This document shows, piece by piece, positions 23,341 to 33,960 of a stretch of DNA of 64,000 nt. This stretch comes from Pictodentalium vernedei (Eukaryota > Mollusca > Scaphopoda > Dentaliida > Dentaliidae). The position numbers and the translations under genes were made by a program. Below the pieces are notes generated by a model. The model was not told where the DNA came from and did not search any database. It was given only the letters and a program-made list of their open reading frames with translations. The stretch covers positions 202,141,262 to 202,205,261 of the forward strand of contig CM062292.1 of NCBI GenBank assembly GCA_031216915.1, given 5' to 3'. Each line of letters starts with the position of its first letter. Within the stretch, counting starts at the first letter, position 1.

Positions 23341-25107
23341 AACCCTTTACCCAACGTAATGGCTCAAACCATCCAGCACTATTCTCAAAAATCGCGAATT
23401 AATTTTCAAAATATTTTCATTTTTTGTCTCAAAAACATAAGTTAAGACCCCTTGTTGGAATGGTCTCATCGAGCTCGTTCGAAAGAGGGGTCATAACCTA
23501 TATTCTTGAGAGAAAAAAATGAAATGAAAGTGTCAATGACGCTGTAGCTCAACTTGTTTAAGACATGTACATGTACAGTATGTGACACAGCAATGACAAA
23601 CATCTAGGTAATGACCTGATAACAAAGGTACATGTAAAGTATTGTAACAGTCTGTACATAAATGCTGACCGTAGCCTATAACAAATGTATAGGTAAAGTA
23701 TTGTAAAGGTGGGTGACAGTTAGATGCCAAACTAGAAAAGAAATTTTTGAGTCCTAGAGAGGGTCTGACTGAACCCAAAAATATTTGTTCTCATAGCACA
23801 GTGATAACAAAGGCACCCGAAAACACTCGTTCCTGTCACAAGGTGATAACAAAGGTACCCAAGAAGTTTCGTGAAGATCAGTTCATAAATACAGACTCTA
23901 GCCCAAGCCGTATTGAAATGTGCACTTACTGTGTATAAGTAGCACTGAACAAATCAAAGTTAATCTAATTTGCATAATTTCTGCACGAGAAAAAAACTCG
24001 TACTATATGTGATGTATTCCATGTTACTAAACATTCCTACAAAAATTTATTCAAATCAGAACTTTCATACAGAAGTTCTATACAAAAAACTGATTGCACT
24101 AATTTTGGTACAAAAAGGTTGCTGGCGGCCATCTTGAATTTTGGACCGCATCCAGAAACACTCGTTCTCGTTCCACGGTGATAACAAAGGTACCCAAGAA
24201 GTTTCGTAAAGATCGGTTCATAAATACAGCCTCTAGCCTGAGCCGTTTTGAAGTTGTGTACAAAAAACTGATTGGACCTAATTTCGGTACAAAATGGCCA
24301 CTGGCAGCCATCTTGAATTTTGGACCGCACCCAGAAACACCCGTTCTCATCCCAAGGTGATAACAAAGGTGCCCAAGAAGATTCGTGAAGATCGGTTCAT
24401 AAATACAGACTCTAGCCCGAGCCGTATTGACATATGCACTTTCTGTGTATAAGTTGCACTGAATAAATCAAAGTTCCTCTAATTCGCATAATTTTTGCAC
24501 AAGAAAAAAACCTGTATTATATCTGATGTATTCCATGTTACTAAACATTCATAAAGAAAATTTATTCAAATCAGAACTTTCATACAAAAGTTCTGTACAA
24601 AAAACTGATTGCACAAATTTGGTACAAAATGGCCACTGGCAGCCATCTCGAATTTCGGACTGCACCCAAAAACACTCGTTCTCATCCCAAGGTGATAACA
24701 ATGGTGCCCAATAAGTTTTGTAAAGATCGGTTCATAAATACGGCCTCTAGCCTGAGCCGTATTGGCATTTGCAGTTACAGTGCTGGAAGTAACACTAAAT
24801 AAATCAAAGTTAGTCTAATTGGCATAATTTATGCATGAGAAAAAAACCTGTATTATATGTGATGTATCCCATCCGGACCCCAAAACACTCGTTCTCGTCT
24901 CATGGTGATAACAAAGATACCCAAGAAGTTTTGTAATGATAAGTTCATAAATACAGCCTCTAGCCCGAGCCGTGTGTATGGCACGACAGACGGACAAACG
25001 GACGACGGGCCATGGCAATACCTCAAATTTGGCTTTGCTAAAGTTGAGCTAAAAAATCAGTTATTCAAGAATTTTTTTGGCAAGTGTCGTCTGCTTTTCA
25101 TGTTAAG
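23341..25107. mobile_element. MITE of the AACCCTTTACC family, split by a P3 element
   Basis: The left part 23341-23524 (aaccctttacccaacgtaat, inverted arms around ggtctcatcgagctcgttc) and the right part 25056-25107 (cagttattcaagaattttt ... 'gtcgtctgcttttcatgtta') are the two sides of one MITE, as shown by the uninterrupted copy at 2241. The right TIR itself is lost. Confidence 0.75.
23525..25055 (+). mobile_element. P3-family element, complete, inside a MITE
   Basis: Head gaaagtgtcaatgacgctg then tagctcaac. Core: repeated blocks of 'actcgttctcgt.ccac.gtg', 'ataacaaaggtacccaagaa' and 'cggttcataaatacagcctc', alternating with ccatcttgaattttggac blocks (at least five rounds). Tail: gacggacaaacggacgacgg, then a tttggctttgctaaa hairpin and gttgagctaa. 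The ends TAGCTCAAC and GTTGAGCTA are inverted. Short translations of the repeat (for example RGCIYEPI) are artefacts. Non-coding. Confidence 0.8.
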
Positions 25108-25776
25108 ACAGCCACAACTTGACTTGAAACCACTGCCAAGGTAATATATCTGTTGTAACCTCATAATGATGGCATGTAAGGGCTCTTATTCTGAGGTCGT
25201 AAAACTCAGAAATAGGTCTTACAGGGTTAAAACAACTGCAAATCCAATAGATGTAGGCTTTTAAGATGTTGCAAAAAAGTAAGAATATCTCCAGGTCATT
25301 ATGGGTTGAATGGTTAATCTTATGAACTTGTTTATTTGGGTTTATGGTCACTCAGAGCATCTATGGTTGTATCTTGACCATGACACGAGGATAACATGAA
25401 ATATAGATAGTAATAGTTTATATTTATGTGCCCACTTTAGAGGCCTTACAAACTAGGCTTTGGTTTCCAAGTCTAATTTTCCATGTAAAGTGGAAATCAA
25501 CTACCAGAGTGTATACCTACTGAATCATTCCAGGGGTTCCATGGGGAAATCTGACAGCTAGAATAAATTTTACCCCATTACAATGTCTTCTTACTTTATT
25601 TATCCCACAGCACTTTTTTCTAGTCTGTGACTTCAAGTTAATATTAAAAGTTACATGACTAAAAGACTGATACCCATATTGAATATGAAATTAAGGAAGA
25701 TAAAAAAATTTCACTTGAAAACTCTTAAATTCCTGAAGAACCCACGGAGGCAAACAAGAGCTATCGCAGACGGCAA

Positions 25777-27658
25777 TTATACCCCAACTGCAGTGCTGAA
25801 CCGATGAAGCATAAATGATTTAAAAACAAATTATGAAATATAGAAATGGATTGGAGGAGTATCTAATTTGATGGATAAAAGGTTAATATCTCCGGATCAA
25901 ATTATCAGATTTACATAAAAAACTATACAGCACAGCACATCAGTAACCTGAATAAATATATAAAGTAACATGACAATCGGATTGATATTTTTTGAGTTAT
26001 CTCATGCCAAAGGGATTGGAGGAATTTTCAATTTGAAGGATAAAGGGTTAATATCTCAGGATCAAATTATTAGATTTACACCAAAAACTATACAGCTCGG
26101 CACATCAGTAACCTGAACACAAATCTAAAGTAACTTGACAATCCAAGTAATATTTTTCAAGTTATCAAATGCGAAAGGGATTGGAGGAATTTTCAATTTG
26201 AAGGATAAAGGGTTAATATCTCAGGATCAAAATAACAGATTTACACCAAAAACTATACAGCTCGGCAAATCAGTAACCTAAACACAAATATAAAGTAACT
26301 AGACAATCCAAGCAATATTTTTCAAGTTATCGAATGACAAAGGGATTGGAGGAATTTTCAATTTGAAGGATAAAGGATTAATATCTCCGGATAAAATTAT
26401 CAGATTTACACCAAAAACTATACAGCTCGGCACATCAGTAACCTGAACACAAATATAAAGTAACTTGACAATCCAAGCAATATTTTTCAAGTTATCAAAT
26501 GCCAAATGGACTGGAGGAATTTTCAATTTGAAGGATGAAGGGTTAATATCTCGGAATCAAATCATCAGATTTACACCAAAAACTATATAGCTCGGTACAT
26601 CAGTAACCTGAACACAAATATAAAGTAACTAGACAATCCAAGCAATATTTTTCAAGTTATCGAATGCCAAAGGAATTGGAGGAATTTTCAATTTGAAGGA
26701 TAAAGGGTTAATATCTCAGGATCAAATTATCAGATTTACACCAAAAACTATACAGCTCGGCACATCAGTAACCTGAACACAAATATAAAGTAACTTGACT
26801 ATCCAAGCAATATTTTTCAAGTTATCGAATGCCAAAGAAATGTATATGGATGCCGGACAGACAGACGGATGGATGGATGGACAAAGGATGGACGAACGAC
26901 GGATGGCCACAAATATTTTTCAAGTTATCGAATGCCAAAGGGATTGGAGGAATTTTCAATTTGAAGGATAAAGGGTTAATATCTCAGGATCAAAATAACA
27001 GATTTACACCAAAAACTATACAGCTCGGCAAATCAGTAACCTGAACACAAATATAAAGTAACTAGAAAATCCAAGCAATATTTTTCAAGTTATTGAATGC
27101 CAAAGGGATTGGAGGAATTTTCAATTTGAAGGATAAAGGGTTAATATCTCAGGATCAAATTATCAGATTTACACCAAAAACTATACAGCTCGGCACATCA
27201 GTAACCCGAACACAAATATAAAGTAACTTGACAATCCAAGCAATAGTTTTCAAGTTATCAAATGCCAAAGAAATGGATACGGATGCCAGATGGACAGAGG
27301 GACAGATGGACAGACAGACAGATGGACAGATGGATGGACAAAGGATGGACGAATGACGGATGGCCACCCCGGATGCCGGCATTTTGTGTACCATACATAG
27401 TATGGGTACACATAAAAACTGACTTGACGAAGTGAGGACCGTAACTCTGGTGAAAAATATCCAGGCAACTTTTTTATAACATGTGTAGGTGTGGCTTGTA
27501 ACAAGGATCCCTCACACCACATTTCACTGAAATTCATCCACGCACTGCTGAGATATCCCTGTGGACAGATGGATGCATGGATGCACCGACAGACGGATGG
27601 ACGGATGGATACATGTAATCCAGTATACACCCTATTCTCTTCGAGAGTGTGGGTATAA
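25777..27658 (+). mobile_element. P5-family element with ~165 bp tandem core
   Basis: It begins near ttataccccaactgcagtg and has about eight tandem units of roughly 165 bp (25850 to 27240), each containing 'ttggaggaattttcaatttg', 'gataaagggttaatatctca', 'acaccaaaaactatacagct' and 'aagcaatatttttcaagtta'. Microsatellite stretches of GGAC/GGAT type occur at about 26855-26900, 27270-27365 and 27555-27612. Hairpins follow at 27392-27417 (gtaccatacatagtatgggt) and 27640-27655 (ttctcttcgagagtg), then gggtataa. A weak inverted match exists between tataccccaa and the gggtata end. The mid-array microsatellite suggests two joined arrays. Non-coding. Confidence 0.7.
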
Positions 27659-27759
27659 TAAAGAAGAGCAGGGTAGGTAACAGTATATTTTCTAGTGAAA
27701 GACATCTATCTTGACTCAAGTTCTCATCTTTATTTTAGACATAATATAGTATTAACTAC

Positions 27760-27886
27760 CTCATCTAAGAGTGAATTAAGATCTGTAATTGGTCGATTCA
27801 GTTCTGATGAAACATATTTGATATATTCTGCTTGCAGCATTTTGTCTATCAGTTTCTCTAATTCTGCAAGTTGAGAACCCAAGTGT
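27760..27886 (-). CDS. VPS54: VPS54 internal exon
   Basis: On the minus strand, a pyrimidine tract and ttacag acceptor precede the exon, and it ends at GAG|gtagtt. It is 127 bp: one base completes the split Arg codon of the previous exon, then 42 whole codons follow. The peptide starts HLGSQLAELEKLIDKML and contains SSELNRP, matching the conserved VPS54 segment that directly follows the HSF end of the 49.7 kb exon. It is predicted to be mostly helical, as expected of CATCHR-type tethering subunits. The donor (gtagtt) is weaker than the others in this gene. The intron upstream is about 21.8 kb, filled with P-type repeat elements and a DIRS copy. Confidence 0.88.
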
Positions 27887-28069
27887 CTGTAAGAAAAAAA
27901 TTGAAGTTGGGATAAATGTGGTAAATTCAATTTGTTATTTTCAGATGTCAAAAAGGAAACAAGCAAGCCTAATGAAAATTAAGTAAATCTGACTTTTACC
28001 TTGACAAATCATAATTCAATCCTTTATCTAACATCCGTTGAAAAGACAGTACCAATATTTTCCAGATTA

Positions 28070-28428
28070 TTTATTTATTGGTGTTTAAGGTCACATACTT
28101 ATGCACAATCGCTAACTGTGACCGTGACAGTTTTATGGGTGGAGGAAGCCGAAGTGCCCAGAGAGAACCACCGAGCATTGACGAGCAACTGTGAGCTCAA
28201 CATTCTAACTCTGTTCGAGCTCGGCTCAAGCAGGGTTACAGCGGTTGAAGACATGTGCACCATCGATGTGCAGTATGCCTTAGTACACGGCATCATCGTG
28301 CACCCATGTAGGCAACCAGGGTAAAGTGTCTAGACCAAGGACACAACGTGGGTCGTCTCGGCCAGGGATCGTACACGGGACCTCTAGCATAGAAGTAAAA
28401 CAGTCTACCACTGAGCCACCGCACTCCC
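28070..28428 (-). mobile_element. tRNA-derived SINE, same family as 22760
   Basis: On the minus strand: box A-like gtggctcagtggtagactg, box B-like tacgatccctgg, then 'ttgtgtccttggtctagaca', 'gtactaaggcatactgcaca' and 'acaaccctgcttgagc'-like sequence parallel to the 22760 copy, with an A/T tail at the 28070 end. It is more GC-rich in the middle than its neighbours and better preserved than the DNA around it. Confidence 0.83.
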
Positions 28429-28683
28429 TTTTTCCATATAAACCCAAAATACCATTTCTAAACTATTGAATAATGGCAAGTAAGTCTCAGACTCTCCAGC
28501 ATGCTAACCTGGCACATGTGGGTCTAGCAACATTTGGGACTATTTATTTGGTGAAAGATCAACAACAAAGTCGTCAGAATTATACCCATGAATACCCATG
28601 GAGATTAATATATAATTGATAATTAATACTTTAGTGATTTTTCTCTGATGTACAGTGCTTGAAAAGTGAATTCTCACTAAAAC

Positions 28684-29283
28684 TAAGGCCCTGAAATGCA
28701 TTGAGGTTCGATTCGATTTCGAATCTTAAGTAAATTGAGTTCGATTCAAAATAGGTTGTCTGATTCGTTTCCTCTCAAATCTTTTTATGGGAATATAGTT
28801 TGGTATCAGTCATCTTCATCCTCTCACAAAACATATAGCTCAGATGGAAATCGTACATAAATAATGTCGAAATAAAAGACTGAGAGTAACTTATGCTACA
28901 TCAGCATAAATAACTTCTTCACTTATGCCACCAGCCATGCTAATTCCAATATCGCTTTTCCTTAACACTGTTAAATGCAAATTTAAGGTTTCCAAGCAAT
29001 GACAACGATGAACTATAATCCTTACACGGTAAAACTCCAACTACATCATCAAGACATGTCTTCGACGAATACATGGCTTGATAATGTAGTTGGATTATTT
29101 TTATCAGTCAGGACTTCAGCCATCACAGTCGGAACAAATCAGGTTTATAGCACCCCAACCTCCATCAGTCATCTTCAAAATGCCACTGATTCGATTTGAG
29201 GTTCAATTCGATTTTGAATAATAGACATGATTTGATTCGAGATTCTATCTGAATTGAAAATGTAGGATTCGCAGGGCCCTAAT
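28684..29283. mobile_element. Possible hAT-type MITE with AGGGCCCT ends
   Basis: Left end taaggccctgaaatg and right end cgcagggcccta are short inverted repeats. Inside, 'ttcgattcgatttcgaatc' on the left is mirrored by 'gattcgatttgaggttcaat' and similar on the right. Candidate 8 bp flanks actaaaac and atcaaaac match at 6 of 8 bases. hAT superfamily ends are often of this type; the assignment is tentative. Confidence 0.45.
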
Positions 29284-30099
29284 CAAAACCTGGTGGAGTG
29301 GAATTTTCACCTTGACAGCATGTATGAAAAAGCATAAGAAGCATCCATCGGTTGAAATTTTGCTTGGGCTTCTTATTAGTAGGCTTTTTCATGCAATACA
29401 AATTACTATCCTTGGGAGACACCATGTTGTGGGGTTTTTTTTAGCAATAATTCACTCTCAACAAAACTTCTTAAAACCCAGTCAAAAAAAAAAGAAATTC
29501 TGCCCGGTCAAAAAAGATTTCCCCAGTCAGTATTTTTGGATCAGAATTTTGAGCACCGGCACCAGTACACATTTCTCTGTAGTATTTCAACTTCCTGTTC
29601 CAGTTTTCCTCAGTATTTTCATGCTTCAAATTTCTGACTATTATATAAATGTTTTCAATGTTGGTACATACAACAACTTTTGAGGAAAATGCCGCTATTA
29701 TCTTTTCAAATTAGTGCTGGACTCAACATAATCCTGCAATGGAGCATCTTTGCAATGTCGTCAACAGCAAACTTGATTGATTCATTTTGCAATATATGTG
29801 ATAAGATAACACCAGTCCAGAGTTTGTAAAAGATTTCTTCCTGAAACGTGAATATATTTTTTTAGGGTATCTTTTTCAGATTTCAGAATAAAAAATAAAA
29901 ACCTCCCGCGATCATCAAAAATTTGATGCTCAATTGCCTGAAAACATAGATATTTTTTTTTAAGGCCTTTTAACTTAAAATTTGTGGTTTAAATTTTAAA
30001 AGACTATACTTCAAATTCGAGTGCACCTGTGCCTCCTTGTTGAAAAAAGGTAACATCAAATTTAAAGAGAATCGTATAATTAGAACTGGAGAAGAGTTA

Positions 30100-30990
30100 T
30101 AGGAGTAAATTTTTTTCCACATGTAGTTACCCTAAATCCTTCAAAATGCATTTTAGAGCAAAGAAAAAAAAATACCTAATTGGCACTGGGAAGGGGGGAG
30201 GGGGAGCATGTGGGGTGTGGTTAAGGAGTCAAATTTCTTCTGTTGTCACTCTAAATCCTTAAAAATCCATTCTGAAGCAAAGAAAAAAAACTGCCAAATT
30301 GGCAACTCTGACAATTTTCATTGGGTAATGGTGGTCATTGAACTTGATGTAGACATTGTTGCTACAGAGACATATACCAGAAAGAATTGAAATCCGTTAG
30401 CTATTGTTGACGTTATCCCATGAACAAAGTTTAGACGGACTGATGGACAGAGCTCTACACTATATCCATCCCTTGCAGAGGGATAAAAAGTAACAAAGTG
30501 GAAGAAGCCTAATTTCAAATTTAAAGAATCTAAATTCGAAAACGGTTTTGAAAAGGGTTAAATTAATGCCAATACTATTTGAAACCACTGCACACAGGTT
30601 GAGTAGAAATCGGCCCAAATGAAAAAGAATGAAGTTGTAACACGGTGTTTGAAGAATGAAAGGTACAACCTTGAAAAGCAAAAGTTTAATCCAAAACTTT
30701 AAGCTAGGAATACTAATTAAAATTGACTGCAAAAAAGGGTTAAAATTTCCTAAAAGGGATAAAAGAAATCATTGATGTAAATGCAATCATTAAGTTGTAT
30801 TGAGCATGCAAGAATTAAAGTAACAAGGTATGTGGTAAAAGCCTAATTTCAAATACAAAGAAAGTCTGAAAACACGTTTAAAAGGGGTTAAAATCATGCC
30901 AATATTAATTACTAGAGTGATGTCACGCATGCAGCCCAACTGTCCCAGGAATGGCAATGCTTAGATGCAAAATTGTCGGAGCCATTTTTT
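30100..30990. repeat. Degenerate repeats of 'accctaaatccttcaaaatg' type
   Basis: Blocks with variants of 'ctaaatccttcaaaatgcat', 'agcaaagaaaaaaa' and 'ctaattgg' followed by G-rich runs recur at 30120, 30245, 31670, 33840 and 36320. A tail with gacggactgatggacagagc and 'atccatcccttgcagaggga' hairpin lies at 30433-30485, with relatives at 38645-38710 and 46375-46430. No complete element boundary was found. Confidence 0.45.
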
Positions 30991-30992
30991 GT

Positions 30993-31238
30993 TAACAGTT
31001 TACCTAACGAATCTGCCATATCTGCACTCGTGATATACAAAATTTGCTATTCCAATTTTATTTTTTCATTTCTCTACTTCAAAACATACCTCATGACCTA
31101 TTAATGGAACAAACTTGATGAGCTTGTTCCAATAAGGAGTAATAAGCCATGGTTAGAAGTAAATAAAAAATGAAAAAATCTGATGTTTCAGAAAAATAAT
31201 TTGTACTGTTGGCCTCAACTTGTGTTAGGTAAAGGATT
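30993..31238. mobile_element. MITE, AACCCTTTACC family, degenerate
   Basis: Left end aacagtttacctaacgaa, right end ttaggtaaaggatt, with the central gatgagcttgttccaa palindrome. The left arm contains 'gccatatctgc' also present in the copies at 3102 and 47366, so these form a subfamily. Confidence 0.65.
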
Positions 31239-31277
31239 AAAGATGCAGTACATAAAGCAATGTTGGGTGCCTAAGTG

Positions 31278-31281
<4 letters not shown>

Positions 31282-31333
<52 letters not shown>
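31282..31333. repeat. (TG)n microsatellite followed by G-rich tract
   Basis: About 26 TG dinucleotides run directly into a G-rich stretch to about 31370. Any open frame through it is a low-complexity artefact. Confidence 0.95.
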
Positions 31334-31334
<1 letters not shown>

Positions 31335-31852
31335 GAGGGATGGGGCGGGGAGGGGGGGAGGGGGGGGGAGTTGTGGAACCTATATTGAAACCTGGCCTGT
31401 ATTACCAGCTGGAAAATACACATATCAACTTTGGTTGAAAACAAATAATCCAAACTGGAGAAATCAGTTGGAAACCAATTGTTTGCAGACAGATGGACGG
31501 ACGAAAGTCATGACAAAAGCCCTGACTATAGTAAGGCTAAAAATGCATTTTGTACCAAAGAAAAAATATTGCATGAATGGCCCTGGGTGAGGAGGAGGTG
31601 GGGTGAGGGTGAGGGGTGGGGGAGAGTGGGTGTGTGCTAGGGGAGTCCATTTTTTTTCCACATGTGGCCAGTCTAAATCCTTCAGAATGCATTTTGAGGA
31701 GAGAAAAAAAAAAAATACCTAACTGGCACCATGGGGGTGGGGGTGGGGTGAGGGTGGTGTTTGTCTGGGTTTTTAAACACAAACTTTAACCAAAACTGTA
31801 AAACTGCATTTTTGACGAAAGAAAAAACTAGAACTATCACTGAAGGTGATTA

Positions 31853-33731
31853 ATACCCCCGCTTTGGGTTTTTAGAGGAATGCACTTCTGATCATGTAGG
31901 CGAAGGCCCTAAGGAAATGTATACATAAAGATCATTTTTTGTTGTTGAAATTTGTATTTGCATGTGGCCTTCCACAGAACAGCACTGAATACTTAAAGAG
32001 CCCACACATATATGGTTTACATTTGGAAAAACACATTTACAATGTGCAACATGTATTCAAAATTGGTTCATAAATGTAGGAGGAGTTGCACACACAAGAA
32101 TCCCATTTGAAAACCCATAATAAATCCAAGTTAAAGGGAGATAACCTGGTTAAAATTGTTGCAGATCAAAAATTTGGGAATATGCGTATGTTCACTTAGT
32201 TGTGATAATGTTTGAAAGGTTTTGTCAAAATTGATTGATAAATGTAGGAGGAGTTGCACGCACAAGAATTTCATGTAGAAACCCATAATAAATCTAAGTT
32301 AAAGGGAGATAACCTAGTTAAAATTGCCACAGCTCAAAAATTTTGGAATATGCACATGTTTACTTAGTAGTGATGATGTCTGTAAACTTTTGTCCAAATT
32401 GATTGATAAATGTAGGAGGAGTTGCGCACACAAGAATTTCATGCAGAAACCCATATTAAATCAAAGTTCAAGAGAGATAACCTGGTTAAAATTGTCGCAG
32501 ATCAAAAAGTTTGGAATATGCACATGTTCACTTAGTAGAGATGATGTTTGAAAGGTTTCATCAAAATCGGTTCATTAATGTAGGAGGAGTTGCGCACACA
32601 AGAATTTGTTCGAACGGAAAGACATAATAAATCTAAGTCAAAGGGAGATAACCTGGTTAAAATTGTCGCAGATCAAAAATCTTGGAATATGCGCATGTTC
32701 ACTTAGTAGTGATGATGTCTGAAAAGTTTTGTCCAAATTGATTGATAAATGTAGGAGGAGTTGCACGCACAAGAATTTCATGTAGAAACCCATAATAAAT
32801 CTAAGTTAAAGGGAGATAACCTAGTTAAAATTGCCACAGCTCAAAAATTTTGGAATATGCGCATGTTCACTTAGTAGTGATGATGTCTGTAAACTTTCGT
32901 CCAAATTGATTGATAAATGTAGGAGGAGTTGCGCACACAAGAATTTCATGCAGAAACCCATATTAAATCAAAGTTCAAGAGAGATAACCTGGTTAAAATT
33001 GTCGCAGATCAAAAAGTTTGGAATATGCACATGTTCACTTAGTAGAGATGATGTTTGAAAGGTTTCATCAAAATCGGTTCATTAATGTAGGAGGAGTTGC
33101 GCACACAAGAATTTGTTCGAACGGAAAGACATAATAAATCTAAGTCAAAGGGAGATAACCTGGTTAAAATTGTCGCAGATCAAAAATCTTGGAATATGCG
33201 CATGTTCACTTAGTAGTGATGATGTCTGAAAAGTTTTGTCCAAATTGATTGATAAATGTAGGAGGAGTTGCGCACACAAGAATTTCATGTAGAAACCCAT
33301 ATTAAATCAAAGTTCAAGAGAGATAACCTGGTTAAAATTGTCGCAGATTAAAAAGTTTGGAATATGCACATGTTCACTTAGTAGAGATGATGTTTGAAAG
33401 GTTTCATCAAAATCGGTTCATTAATGTAGGAGGAGTTGCGCACACAAGAATTTGTTCGGATGGAAAGACACAATAAATCTAAGTCAAAGGGAGAAAACCT
33501 GGTTAAAATTGTCGCAGATCAAAAATCTTGGAATATGCGCATGTTCACTTAGTAGTGATGATGTCTGAAAAGTTTTGTTCAAATTGATTGATAAATGTAG
33601 GAGGAGTTGCGCACACAAGAATTTCATGTCCGGAAAGACGTACGGACGGACGTACGAACGGACGGACGGACGGACGTACGGACGTACAGGGCGATTCCTA
33701 TATAGCCCCCACTTCTTCGAAGCGGGGGTAT
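31853..33731 (+). mobile_element. P2-family element with 169 bp higher-order array
   Basis: Head atacccccgctt at 31853 and end aagcgggggtat at 33720 are 12 bp inverted repeats. The core is about nine tandem units of 169 bp (taggaggagttgc anchors at about 32077, 32247, 32415, 32581, 32751, 32920, 33088, 33258, 33427 and 33597). Three unit types are arranged A-B-C-A-B-C-B-C, giving a 507 bp higher-order period. A GGAC/GTAC microsatellite (33630-33687) then a cttcttcgaag hairpin precede the end. Non-coding; the 75-codon frames at 32324 and 32831 are repeat copies. Confidence 0.85.
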
Positions 33732-33960
33732 AAAAAGTGCCTAATTAGCCCCCCGGTGGGTGGGGTGGGGTGGGGGGGGGTGGGGGGGGGGGGGGGTAAT
33801 GTGAGTTTAAAAAAAGGTTCTGCATGTAGTGACTGAAAATAGTTCAAAATGCATATTCGAGGAAAGAAAAAAAAAATATCTAATTGGGGGGTGGGGGATA
33901 ATTTCTGTCTGGATTTTTAACCACAAACTTTAACAAAAAAAGCATTTTTGACAAAAGGAA

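Noticed and set aside
27250..27705. 151-codon minus-strand frame with repeated Ser-Val-Cys-Pro runs
   Set aside because: It reads through GGAC/GGAT microsatellite and P5 tandem units; no splice sites or family signature.
31282..31590. 102-codon frame beginning with poly Cys-Val
   Set aside because: It is a translation of a (TG)n microsatellite and G-rich tract.
25850..33600. CRISPR-like array
   Set aside because: Units are 160-170 bp with no short repeat/unique spacer pattern; this is eukaryotic satellite-type DNA.
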